In this document: positions 1-6,192 of the stretch, one piece after another
Layout: each line of letters starts with the position of its first letter
Numbering within the stretch: the stretch's first letter is position 1
Origin: a virus
Length of the DNA stretch: 30,807 nucleotides
Reading direction: 5' to 3' (one strand)
Virus record (IMG/VR): IMGVR_UViG_3300025759_000432
Location: 1 to 30,807 of that record
Notes under the pieces: model-generated
The model's database searches: none
What the model was told of the DNA's origin: nothing
The model's input: the letters and a program-made list of their open reading frames with translations, nothing else
Position numbers and translations under genes: made by a program

Positions 1-2
1 CG

Positions 3-674
3 GGAAGGGGACGCGATGAAATGGCTTGGACTGTCCTCGCTGAATACAGCGGCAACTTTTTTGTATTGGAGTCCGGCGGCACTACGCAGGGTTACAGCGA
101 AGAAGTATTGAAGATGCTGTCGATGAGGGCCAAGCGTTGGAACGTGACGCAGATCGTGGTCGAGTCGAATTTCGGAGATGGCCTCTTTACTGCTTTGTTG
201 CAGCCGGTGATGAACAAGGTTCACCCTTGTGGCATTGAAGAGATCAGGGTCAACCAGCAGAAGGAACGCCGTATCTGTGATCAGCTGGCACCGCTCACTC
301 AGCAGCATCGTTTGGTGATTAGCGCAGATGTGATCCGTAAGGATTATCAAGACGCTGAACGCAATAACGATCGCGGTTATGAACGCTCACTGCTATTCCA
401 GATGAGCCGCATAACAATGGATCGCGGAAGTTTGAGCGCAGATGACCGGATTGATAGTTTGGCTTTGGCCTGTCAATTCTTCACTGAAGCAGCAGCTCAA
501 GATCAAAACCGTGTCGCAGCGAATCGTGAATATGAGATGTTCATGAACCAGATCGAAATGGCTGCTGATGAGACAGGAGCCAGTATCGATGCACTGGCTC
601 TTGGTCTACCAACGAAATCGATTGGACGGTCGTATGGAGGCTCTAAGCGTGGCGTGTCTTGTCGGCGCCTTTGA
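3..674 (+). CDS. terL: Terminase large subunit, C-terminal nuclease part (T7 gp19-like), 5'-truncated
   Basis: This is the DNA-packaging motor's large subunit. The open frame runs through the window's left edge: codons before the first ATG (position 21) read GRGRDE and continue into MAWTVL, matching the GRGxDE segment at the start of the terminase nuclease domain. The ATG at 21 is therefore internal and not a start. Only the RNase H-fold nuclease that cuts concatemers is present. The Asp of GRGRDE, the Glu in VVVESNFGDG and the DDRIDSLALA segment are the expected acidic positions. The ATPase half lies outside the window. The 3' end overlaps the convergent small gene by 32 bp. In T7 this gene lies at the right end of the genome, so the genome ends are expected just downstream. 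Confidence 0.93.
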   Translation, partial: GRGRDEMAWTVLAEYSGNFFVLESGGTTQGYSEEVLKMLSMRAKRWNVTQIVVESNFGDGLFTALLQPVMNKVHPCGIEEIRVNQQKERRICDQLAPLTQQHRLVISADVIRKDYQDAERNNDRGYERSLLFQMSRITMDRGSLSADDRIDSLALACQFFTEAAAQDQNRVAANREYEMFMNQIEMAADETGASIDALALGLPTKSIGRSYGGSKRGVSCRRL

Positions 675-903
675 TCGGCACAATCTTGCCTTGTAATGCA
701 GAGAAGTCGAGCTTCTTTGCCATCTGACTTTTTAGTTGCTCAGATGTGTCCTTATCGAGTTGCGCTGTGATGGCGTTCTGTTTGAGCAGCTGAAGAGCCG
801 TGCGGATGTCGTCATTGGTCTGCTCTCCGTTGTCAATGCGATCTCGAACAGCACGGACAACAGATGCGTGAAGTTCTTCCAGCTCGACATTTAGATCAGG
901 CAC
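643..903 (-). CDS. Probable terminase small subunit (DNA maturase A-like)
   Basis: An 86-residue helical protein on the opposite strand to every other gene. The N-terminal half (NVELEELHASVVRAVRDRI) is a long helix, followed by NDDIRTALQLLKQNAITAQL. This helix-then-'LLKxNxI' layout resembles small terminase subunits of marine T7-like phages as I remember them. The assignment also rests on its place next to the large subunit. The start is GTG at 903. An in-frame stop three bases upstream (907-909) rules out a longer form, and there is no Shine-Dalgarno sequence. A candidate phage promoter (909-923) lies almost directly before the start, so the message may be nearly leaderless. The 3' end overlaps the large terminase gene tail to tail. 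A different small DNA-binding protein cannot be excluded. Confidence 0.62.
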   Translation of the reverse strand: MPDLNVELEELHASVVRAVRDRIDNGEQTNDDIRTALQLLKQNAITAQLDKDTSEQLKSQMAKKLDFSALQGKIVPIKGADKTRHA

Positions 904-907
904 TTGT

Positions 908-923
908 TACTGGTGCAGAGTTC
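908..923 (-). promoter_or_regulatory. Candidate phage RNA polymerase promoter, leftward
   Basis: On the - strand this reads GAACTCTGCACCAGTA. Fifteen of these bases are identical to the + strand copy at 1199-1213, and the core CTCTGCACCA recurs upstream of the capsid gene. It ends a few bases before the GTG start of the small terminase gene. Recurrence only at gene-block boundaries supports a promoter for the phage's single-subunit polymerase; transcription itself is not shown. Confidence 0.5.
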
Positions 924-985
924 TTTGACCAGTATGTCTGCCAAGTCATGGCTAGAGAAGCCAGTGGTTTGATTCTGTAAATCCT

Positions 986-1010
986 TTGCTCAGCAGAGCA
1001 ATTTATTTTT
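986..1010 (+). terminator. Candidate rho-independent terminator after the terminase gene
   Basis: TTGCTC (986-991) pairs with GAGCAA (996-1001) around a 4-base loop, and TTTATTTTT follows directly. On the + strand this has the form of a short intrinsic terminator that could stop late transcripts leaving the terminase gene before they reach the polymerase gene. The stem is only 6 bp and half A-T, so its strength is doubtful. Confidence 0.4.
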
Positions 1011-1021
1011 GTCATCAGATC

Positions 1022-1065
1022 TGGTCTGCATTTTGGGTCTGCCAAAACGGCAGAAAAGCAGACCA
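1022..1065. repeat. Nested double inverted repeat built from GGTCTGC units
   Basis: The outer arms TGGTCTGC (1022-1029) and GCAGACCA (1058-1065) enclose inner arms TCTGCC (1038-1043) and GGCAGA (1049-1054) around an AAAAC loop. GGTCTGC also occurs twice in direct orientation (1023-1029 and 1036-1042), so the element could fold in two alternative ways. There is no T-run after it, so it is not a typical terminator. A role in regulation, packaging or terminal repeat formation is possible but not shown. Confidence 0.55.
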
Positions 1066-1198
1066 TCCTGTTTTAGATCTCAGTTGTGCAAAGGTTTTTC
1101 AGCAGGCATTTGCTGTGGCCGGCCATGGGATTGGGTATGCATAGGTGCAGAACAGGCAATAACACTGGTGTTTAAGCAAGCTCACAGATAGGTTTCGC

Positions 1199-1214
1199 GA
1201 ACTCTGCACCAGTG
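1199..1214 (+). promoter_or_regulatory. Candidate phage RNA polymerase promoter upstream of the RNAP gene
   Basis: Reads GAACTCTGCACCAGTG, sharing 15 bases with the inverted copy at 909-923 and the core CTCTGCACCA with the copy before the capsid gene. It is about 50 bp upstream of the polymerase start. If it is a phage promoter, the polymerase would drive its own gene in addition to an unseen host promoter. Confidence 0.5.
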
Positions 1215-1237
1215 CTTTGCTCAGGATGCGTTTTCAA

Positions 1238-1251
1238 GCCTGATTTCAGGC
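1238..1251 (+). promoter_or_regulatory. Hairpin in the RNA polymerase leader
   Basis: GCCTGA and TCAGGC form a perfect 6-bp stem (or 5 bp with an ATTT loop) ending 13 bases before the polymerase ATG. It contains the only AGG near the start, so it could mask ribosome binding or serve as an RNase III-type processing site. Function is inferred. Confidence 0.35.
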
Positions 1252-1264
1252 GAATGCAGACAAA

Positions 1265-3565
1265 ATGCAGACTGAGCAAGATCTCCAACAGGAACAGCGC
1301 CACCGCCAACTCCGTGAAGCTAGGAGGGCGGAAGAGCGTTCGCAAAATCAGCACGTCTCGCTGAAATCTCTAGGCAGGGAAAGCAAAACGAGCTATGGCC
1401 ATGCGTTGTTCCAGAACTATGGCGAGCTGTATAGCCAAGGGATCAACCTATTCCTGGCGAAAAAGCTGATCGATCCCTATACCGCTGGTCGGCACCACCA
1501 GGCGTGGGAGTTTCTGCTGCATTTCGCTAGCCATGGGCCGCGTCCAATTGCAGTGATAGTTCTCACTTGTGTGATTGATCGCATCTCCACGACAAGCGAG
1601 AAGAAGAAGCTGGGCAAGACGATCGGTAAAGCATTGCAGGACGAGCTAAACGGCACTGTCCTGCATGAAGAGAAGGGCACTGTGCTGTTAAGCCTGGTCC
1701 GCAAAAAGTATGGGCGTAAGGCGGTAAGCAATGAAGTAATGAAAAAGTTGCAGGTGGCGCCGTCGAAATGGACGAATGAAGAAAAGACTGAGTTGGGTTG
1801 CCTTTGCCTGGACATCTTGATCTCCAGCACACAACTAATTGATGAACGGATTAGCGGCAGGAAGTTATTGATTCAGCCGACAGAAGACGTCAGGGAGCTG
1901 ATTCGGAATGAGCCCCCACGGGCGCTGCCGATTCGTCACCTGCCGTCGCTGATCCCACTGGAACCGTGGACTGATGTGAAACGCGGGAACAAGCCGTTGG
2001 TGTCCAGCCGGAAGCCAATGGATCTCAGTCATATCGATGCAGGTTCTGTTGGCTTGCAGATCCAGTTGGTGAATGGTCTTGAACGTCAGGCGATGTTGGT
2101 TGATCCGTGGATGGCTGAGGTTCAGCGGGAGGCATGGGACAGCAATATGCCTCTATTCCCCGTTCGGCGTGATCCAGACCCAAGGGAACCTGAGCTGTTT
2201 AGCTCGATGCGAAAGCGAGCACGAATTGAGGAATCACTGAGCCAGGCAGAGCAGGTGGCTGGTCGTGCGATCTGGCTGGATCATGACCTGGACTTTCGCG
2301 GCAGGGTCTATGTATCCAGCCGCTTGGTGGGTCACCAGGGGCCGGATCACGTCAAGGGATTAGTTGAGTTTGGTATTGGCAGCCGCTGTGACCAGGAGGG
2401 CTTGGAACAGATGCTGATGGCGGCTGCTGGTCATTACGGCCTAAGTAAAAGTGCTTGGTCGGATCGCTTGGCATGGGGGAAAGCCAACCTGCATCTGATG
2501 AGTGCTGTCGCGCAGCATCCATTGGACCGAATGGATTTATGGAAGGACGCATCTGATCCGTGGCAGTTCCTGCAGATCTCAAAGGCGGTGAATGACTGGT
2601 TGCTGGATCCACGCAAAGAAATGCACGTCCCGATCAGGTACGACCAGACGTGCAGCGGGATGGGGATCATCGCCTGTCTAACAAGAGACAGGGAGTTAGC
2701 CCGTCTTACCAATTGCATTGGTGATTGTCGAGCTGACGTCTACTCCCAAGTGGCGTCAGATCTGTCAGACGAATTGATGCGAGATCGAGATGGATTTGAT
2801 TTTGGCTCTGCTCGATTGGCTGAGATCTGGCTGAAGCATGGGATTACGCGAGATGTGACCAAAGGGCCGTGCATGACGTCGATCTATGGCGCACGGTATT
2901 TCGGAATCGTTGATCAGCTGATGGATTGGCTGATGGAAAAGAACCCATGCCTCGATCTGGAGGAGTGGGACCGGGAGTATGTGATGCCGGCGCAGTATCT
3001 GACGAGAAAGCTGAATCTTGCGATCGGCCACAGGCTGAAGAGCTGCGTACAGGTGGAGACATGGCTGAGAAGCATCAGCAAGGCCTGTATGAAGCGACAG
3101 CAGCGAATCAGGTTCACGACACCAATGGGCTTCCCTGTGGCCCTTGGAGTTGAGCAGGAGGCCAAGCAGCGGGTCAGGACCGAGATCAATGGCAGCAAGC
3201 GGTGGGCAACCAAAGAAGCTGGCGTGATTTCGGGTGAATTAAGTGCTCGCGCCACCAATCGGGGGATCACGGCCAACGTCATCCACGCTTTTGATGCGTC
3301 TTTTTGTCATGCAGTAGTGCAGACAATGCAGAGGTCCGACTTACCTGTCATCACGAACCACGACTGTTTTGCAACGCTGCCATCCGCTTCTGCTCAATTA
3401 CACCGGAGCCTGTTGTTTGAACTGCGCGAGCACTACAAGCCTGATTGGTTGACTGAGATCAAAGAGGAGATCGAGGAAAACGTTGGTATCACCCTGCCGG
3501 TGCCACCATTTGTTGGCGACTTGTGCGAGGGAGAAATAGGCAACAACCCTTATGTATTCTCGTAA
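1265..3565 (+). CDS. DNA-directed RNA polymerase, single-subunit (T7 gp1-like)
   Basis: It transcribes the phage's middle and late genes from phage promoters. The family signatures are present in order: the DxxGR motif DLDFRGRV (residues 341-348); motif A, YDQTCSG, with catalytic Asp at about 460; motif B, TKGPCMTSIYG, with Lys 533 and Tyr 541 spaced as K631 and Y639 in T7; and motif C, HDCF, with the second catalytic Asp at about 700. At 766 residues it is shorter than T7 RNAP (883), mainly N-terminally, where promoter recognition and lysozyme binding differ between phages. The ATG at 1265 has no clear Shine-Dalgarno sequence. No adjacent anti-restriction or kinase genes are seen: it is the first rightward gene after the intergenic region. 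Confidence 0.97.
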   Translation: MQTEQDLQQEQRHRQLREARRAEERSQNQHVSLKSLGRESKTSYGHALFQNYGELYSQGINLFLAKKLIDPYTAGRHHQAWEFLLHFASHGPRPIAVIVLTCVIDRISTTSEKKKLGKTIGKALQDELNGTVLHEEKGTVLLSLVRKKYGRKAVSNEVMKKLQVAPSKWTNEEKTELGCLCLDILISSTQLIDERISGRKLLIQPTEDVRELIRNEPPRALPIRHLPSLIPLEPWTDVKRGNKPLVSSRKPMDLSHIDAGSVGLQIQLVNGLERQAMLVDPWMAEVQREAWDSNMPLFPVRRDPDPREPELFSSMRKRARIEESLSQAEQVAGRAIWLDHDLDFRGRVYVSSRLVGHQGPDHVKGLVEFGIGSRCDQEGLEQMLMAAAGHYGLSKSAWSDRLAWGKANLHLMSAVAQHPLDRMDLWKDASDPWQFLQISKAVNDWLLDPRKEMHVPIRYDQTCSGMGIIACLTRDRELARLTNCIGDCRADVYSQVASDLSDELMRDRDGFDFGSARLAEIWLKHGITRDVTKGPCMTSIYGARYFGIVDQLMDWLMEKNPCLDLEEWDREYVMPAQYLTRKLNLAIGHRLKSCVQVETWLRSISKACMKRQQRIRFTTPMGFPVALGVEQEAKQRVRTEINGSKRWATKEAGVISGELSARATNRGITANVIHAFDASFCHAVVQTMQRSDLPVITNHDCFATLPSASAQLHRSLLFELREHYKPDWLTEIKEEIEENVGITLPVPPFVGDLCEGEIGNNPYVFS

Positions 3566-3579
3566 GTTGAAAAACTTCA

Positions 3580-3603
3580 TGCGATCCCCCTTGACGGATC
3601 GCA
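3580..3603 (+). repeat. 8-bp inverted repeat between RNAP and SSB genes
   Basis: TGCGATCC (3580-3587) and GGATCGCA (3596-3603) form a perfect stem around an 8-base loop, 15 bp after the polymerase stop. No T-run follows, so an mRNA-processing or stabilising hairpin is more likely than an intrinsic terminator. T7 has RNase III sites between its early genes, which is the closest known parallel. Confidence 0.5.
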
Positions 3604-3649
3604 CCTAGACCTGCAAACTTTATTTGCACACCACATGTGACGAGCATTC

Positions 3650-4357
3650 ATGGCTTACTGGCAATCACCAGTCATCTACACCGAACCATTCATTTGCGAA
3701 TACGCGAAGGTCTTGGGCGAGGCGCGAGGCATTGGCGCTGACGCTCTCGATAAGGACAAGGCATGGTCAGTGAACCTTCTCGGTTCAGCTGAAGACAAGC
3801 AGATCGTTGCCTTGCGCGAACAGGTCATGGCTTTCATGAAGGAGGCACATGGCGAAGGCGTTGGGTTCGGCAAAAACTCCAAGCCAAAGATTTCAGCCAA
3901 TGGGATGCCCCTCAAGGCAGAGACAATCAAGAACGAGGAAACCGGCGAACCGGAGCTGACAGGCCGGATGAAGTTCGTGGTTAAGCGCAAGCTGGTTCAA
4001 AAAGGCGGTGCTTTTAATGAAGGCCCACTGGTTGTTGACTCTCAAGGCAACTCCTGGCCGCAAAACGTCCTGATTGGAAACAACTCACTCGTTCGAGTGA
4101 AGCTGCATTTCTACGCTTGGGAATATGAAGGCGTTGGCTTGACTGCTGAGCTGCACGCTGTGCAAGTCGTTGAGCACATCCCTTATGGCGGTGCCGAAGA
4201 GCTGAGTGCTGACGGCTTTGGCGTTGTCAAAGGCGGCGCAATTGCACCAAAAGAAGAAGAAGCGGCACCTGTCGTGGATGAATGCAGCCTTGATTTCGGC
4301 AAGAAGTTAGCGGCAGCCGCTGCTGAAGTCGAAGCCATGGACGATCGACCTTTCTGA
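3650..4357 (+). CDS. Single-stranded DNA-binding protein (T7 gp2.5-like)
   Basis: It binds ssDNA during replication and recombination. The 235-residue length matches T7 gp2.5 (232). The N-terminal part (YTEPFICEYAKVLGEARG) and the central beta-rich part (VDSQGNSWPQNVLIGNNSLVRVKLHFYAW is the region around residues 125-155) fit the gp2.5 OB-fold. The C-terminus is acidic and ends AMDDRPF; a terminal aromatic residue after acidic residues is the protein-partner contact of phage and bacterial SSBs. The ATG at 3650 has no clear Shine-Dalgarno sequence. The stop codon shares a base with the next gene's ATG. As in T7, it follows the early region and precedes a nuclease. Confidence 0.9.
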   Translation: MAYWQSPVIYTEPFICEYAKVLGEARGIGADALDKDKAWSVNLLGSAEDKQIVALREQVMAFMKEAHGEGVGFGKNSKPKISANGMPLKAETIKNEETGEPELTGRMKFVVKRKLVQKGGAFNEGPLVVDSQGNSWPQNVLIGNNSLVRVKLHFYAWEYEGVGLTAELHAVQVVEHIPYGGAEELSADGFGVVKGGAIAPKEEEAAPVVDECSLDFGKKLAAAAAEVEAMDDRPF

Positions 4358-4728
4358 TGAAAAAGATGCGACGAGTGCGCATCACTTTGCACGTCCCTCT
4401 GATGAGTAAGGCACGGCCCAGATCTTTTTCTGGGCAAAAAGTTCCTTACATGCCTGCCAAATATAAAAAGTGGAAGGCAGAGGTTCGTGCTCAGTTGGCC
4501 GAGTGGTGGACTGATCCGCCGCTTGATCGGGTTGAGATGGTCATCCTCAAATTCAGAGGTCCAGCAAGGGCTGATCTCGACAACTTGATGGGTGCAATTC
4601 TTGATTCGGGCAATCAACTTATTTGGAAGGACGACCGTGTTTCGGTCATCTCAAGGTTGTACGGACAGTTTGAAAAAACAAAAGAGGCTGACTCTCAAAT
4701 TGAACTCACGCTTAGGTATTTCCCATGA
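4357..4728 (+). CDS. RusA-family Holliday junction resolvase / endodeoxyribonuclease
   Basis: A 123-residue protein expected to cut branched DNA during recombination and before packaging. The RusA signature is clear: an N-terminal [10 protein letters not shown] segment, [10 protein letters not shown] (residues 31-40), then [13 protein letters not shown] with Asp 73 and Asp 75, and [10 protein letters not shown] with Asp 92/93. The spacing agrees with E. coli RusA active-site residues D70, D72 and D91. In T7 this position is held by the unrelated endonuclease I (gp3), so this looks like a functional replacement. The gene overlaps both neighbours by ATGA-type junctions, so translation is probably coupled. 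Confidence 0.88.
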   Translation: MKKMRRVRITLHVPLMSKARPRSFSGQKVPYMPAKYKKWKAEVRAQLAEWWTDPPLDRVEMVILKFRGPARADLDNLMGAILDSGNQLIWKDDRVSVISRLYGQFEKTKEADSQIELTLRYFP

Positions 4729-5285
4729 ATTGCCCACATTGCGGCACTGATAAAAGCCGCATTCTTGAAACGAGAGGCGACCGTCGGGTTCGCCAGTGTT
4801 CCAATTGCTTGAAAGATTTTGCGACCTATGAAGTCCTGGCTGCTTACGCCGGTCGTGACAGGGGATGGATCCATGAAGGTCCACCACAGGAAGAGGCAAC
4901 CGAAAAGCCCAAGCTGTTGCCGAAGCCTGAAAAGAAGAAGCCTGCGCGATTTCATCCTGTTCAGCTGGAAGACGAACTTCTGACTGCCGATAAGGATCTT
5001 GCTGATCTGCTGGTGGCTTGGTGGGATGAGTCTCGCTGGTCTAAGCACCAGAAATCAGCGTCGTGGACTCGCGCTGCATGGCTATCAAATGCAAATCGTG
5101 TGATCAAGATGCCTCATGCCAAGGCGATGGCATTAGCCAAGCGTGGTGTGGAGATGGGATGGCAAAGCCTGCAAGAGGAATACGTCAACGACGTTTCGTC
5201 TTCTACAGATCAAGGCCAGATGGCACCACGAAATAGTGCCATGCAAAAAGCAATTGAGCAGATTGAGCAATGGCAGACCAATTAG
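4725..5285 (+). CDS. NrdR-type zinc-ribbon protein with replisome-organiser-like C-terminus
   Basis: A 186-residue protein of two parts. Residues 1-40 form a four-cysteine zinc ribbon (C3, C6, C25, C28) with [18 protein letters not shown], close to the zinc ribbon of the bacterial ribonucleotide-reductase repressor NrdR, but the ATP-cone that follows in NrdR is absent. A Pro/Lys/Glu-rich linker (about 50-80) leads to a helical part (about 88-155) with [20 protein letters not shown] and [14 protein letters not shown]. That pattern resembles C-terminal regions of phage replication initiator or organiser proteins, which end in 'A..A...S...GW..L'. Role inferred: DNA binding and replisome recruitment; a transcription factor is the alternative. 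It overlaps the resolvase gene (ATGA) and the next gene by 16 bp. Confidence 0.55.
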   Translation: MNCPHCGTDKSRILETRGDRRVRQCSNCLKDFATYEVLAAYAGRDRGWIHEGPPQEEATEKPKLLPKPEKKKPARFHPVQLEDELLTADKDLADLLVAWWDESRWSKHQKSASWTRAAWLSNANRVIKMPHAKAMALAKRGVEMGWQSLQEEYVNDVSSSTDQGQMAPRNSAMQKAIEQIEQWQTN

Positions 5286-5803
5286 ACGCTGAAACTTTCC
5301 TTGCTGGCGTCGAGATGATCCAGCAGCAACTTCGCATCAAACGTGATGACCAATGGTCAACCAACGTTTGCAAGCTGAAGTACACAAGCTTCCTGTCTGA
5401 ATTTCCCGAAGTCAGCAGCGTCCAGTTCTTCTGGGCCTGTGAGCAATGGATTCAGATGTTCTCTGCCAAAGACTTCGCCACATTCCCAACGTGGCAGGAG
5501 TTGATGATTCCGCTCTATGCGGTGGAGAACGGTAAAGCGAATCGCAGCTGGGGTTTCAAGCGAGATCTCCCTGCATTTATTGCGCCAACCCCAAGTCAAA
5601 AAGCTCAATTGCCGGAAAGGCCCCGCTCAATTGCAGGTGCTGTTGACCCTCTAAATAGTGACGCCTATGAAGTCGTGATCACTCCACGATCGGAACCACA
5701 GCATTTGTTGCCGGAAAGCGGTCTTGTCGAGAACGGCTTAACCGCAGAACAGTGGGCCAGCTATTTACGAGAGCTGGAGGCTGAGATTGGAACTTCTGAT
5801 TAG
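5270..5803 (+). CDS. Uncharacterised protein, possibly a replicative helicase loader
   Basis: A 177-residue protein. The first 85 residues are predicted helical by eye, with a Trp/Phe-rich stretch ([16 protein letters not shown]) and then [15 protein letters not shown] at about 69-83. Such an N-terminal helical bundle closing with 'FPxxxEl' is reminiscent of phage helicase loaders of the G39P type, but similarity is only at pattern level. The remainder is Pro-rich and probably flexible, ending in a short helix ([15 protein letters not shown]). Its place directly after the zinc-ribbon protein, with 16 bp overlap, fits an initiator-loader pair. Function is not established. Confidence 0.75.
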   Translation: MADQLDAETFLAGVEMIQQQLRIKRDDQWSTNVCKLKYTSFLSEFPEVSSVQFFWACEQWIQMFSAKDFATFPTWQELMIPLYAVENGKANRSWGFKRDLPAFIAPTPSQKAQLPERPRSIAGAVDPLNSDAYEVVITPRSEPQHLLPESGLVENGLTAEQWASYLRELEAEIGTSD

Positions 5804-6020
5804 CAAGGGTTCTCTTCAGCAAATTCTGGAGAGAGGCTTGGTGACCGGAAAGTGGTCAATCGCTCAGTTCAACCGCCGTGATTACAAGTCTGAAACCAAA
5901 GTTCAGCTTGAGTTGATCCTGCCGAGAAGCGGCTTTTTACAAGAACACCCTCAATTCCTTGACCGAAATTTCCGTGACCTATCCGCCTACGAGAGAGCAA
6001 ACCATCGTGGAGCTTTCTGA
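5787..6020 (+). CDS. Small conserved-looking phage protein, TTG start
   Basis: A 77-residue protein that I do not assign to a family. The start is TTG at 5787, supported by a TGGAGG Shine-Dalgarno sequence ending 6 bases upstream, inside the end of the previous gene (17 bp overlap). The sequence [29 protein letters not shown] suggests a short helix followed by beta strands (KVQLELILP). It sits in the replication block just before the exonuclease, where T7-like phages carry many small accessory genes. Confidence 0.6.
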   Translation: MELLISKGSLQQILERGLVTGKWSIAQFNRRDYKSETKVQLELILPRSGFLQEHPQFLDRNFRDLSAYERANHRGAF

Positions 6021-6192
6021 GTTCAAGACCAAGGGTTCAGCTGACATCGACCTTTCAACTCTTCATGCTTATGCCCATTACGCCAGTGAGGAATACGACA
6101 AGAGTTTCCACGCTGACAATGCCCACGATCAGGCCTGGTGGGACGGCGCCCTTGCGATGGCCCGATGGATCATCGAGGCAGAAGGGCAATGA
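5959..6192 (+). CDS. Small hypothetical protein upstream of the exonuclease
   Basis: A protein of up to 77 residues, unknown family, rich in acidic and aromatic residues (YAHYASEEYDKSF, HDQAWWDGALAMARWIIEAEG). The start is uncertain: TTG at 5959 has no Shine-Dalgarno sequence, while in-frame GTG codons lie at 5974 and 6007, the latter preceded by GAGAG about 10 bases upstream. It overlaps the previous gene, and its stop shares bases with the exonuclease ATG (ATGA), so translation is probably coupled. Confidence 0.55.
   Translation: MTEISVTYPPTREQTIVELSEFKTKGSADIDLSTLHAYAHYASEEYDKSFHADNAHDQAWWDGALAMARWIIEAEGQ

Larger units (their letters stand above)
904..1264. other. Intergenic region with divergent promoters and many dyads; candidate genome-end region
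   Basis: A 361-bp stretch without a credible gene, between the terminase pair and the RNA polymerase gene. It is bounded by two inverted copies of a 15-bp motif (909-923 and 1199-1213). It also holds a hairpin followed by a T-rich run (986-1010), a nested double hairpin (1022-1065), a CAGCA/TGCTG dyad (1100-1115), the 10-bp palindrome TGGCCGGCCA (1116-1125), the palindrome TTCGCGAA (1194-1201) and a 6-bp hairpin just before the polymerase start (1238-1251). In T7 the direct terminal repeat lies between the terminase end and the early region, so an assembly in which the ends are joined would place the repeat here. That last point is inference. Confidence 0.5.

Noticed and set aside
1138-1152. 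TTCTGCACC on the - strand as another promoter copy
   Set aside because: Only the central CTGCACC matches, and there is no gene downstream on that strand before the stronger site.
1009-1191. 60-codon + strand frame in the intergenic region
   Set aside because: TTG start without ribosome site, Cys/Trp-rich sequence without domain character, and it covers the hairpins and palindromes; more likely non-coding.
1172-1354. 60-codon - strand frame across the RNAP start
   Set aside because: Overlaps the RNAP N-terminus and the promoter motif in antisense; no supporting signal.
3616-3640. TTTGCACACCACATG as a fifth promoter motif
   Set aside because: The position before SSB fits T7 phi2.5, but the match to CTCTGCACCA needs a change and an insertion; too weak to list as a site.
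4183-4617. 144-codon - strand frame
   Set aside because: Antisense to SSB and RusA, low-complexity Ser/Ala C-terminus, no independent support.
4725-5285. True NrdR repressor
   Set aside because: Only the zinc ribbon is present; the ATP-cone needed for nucleotide sensing is absent.
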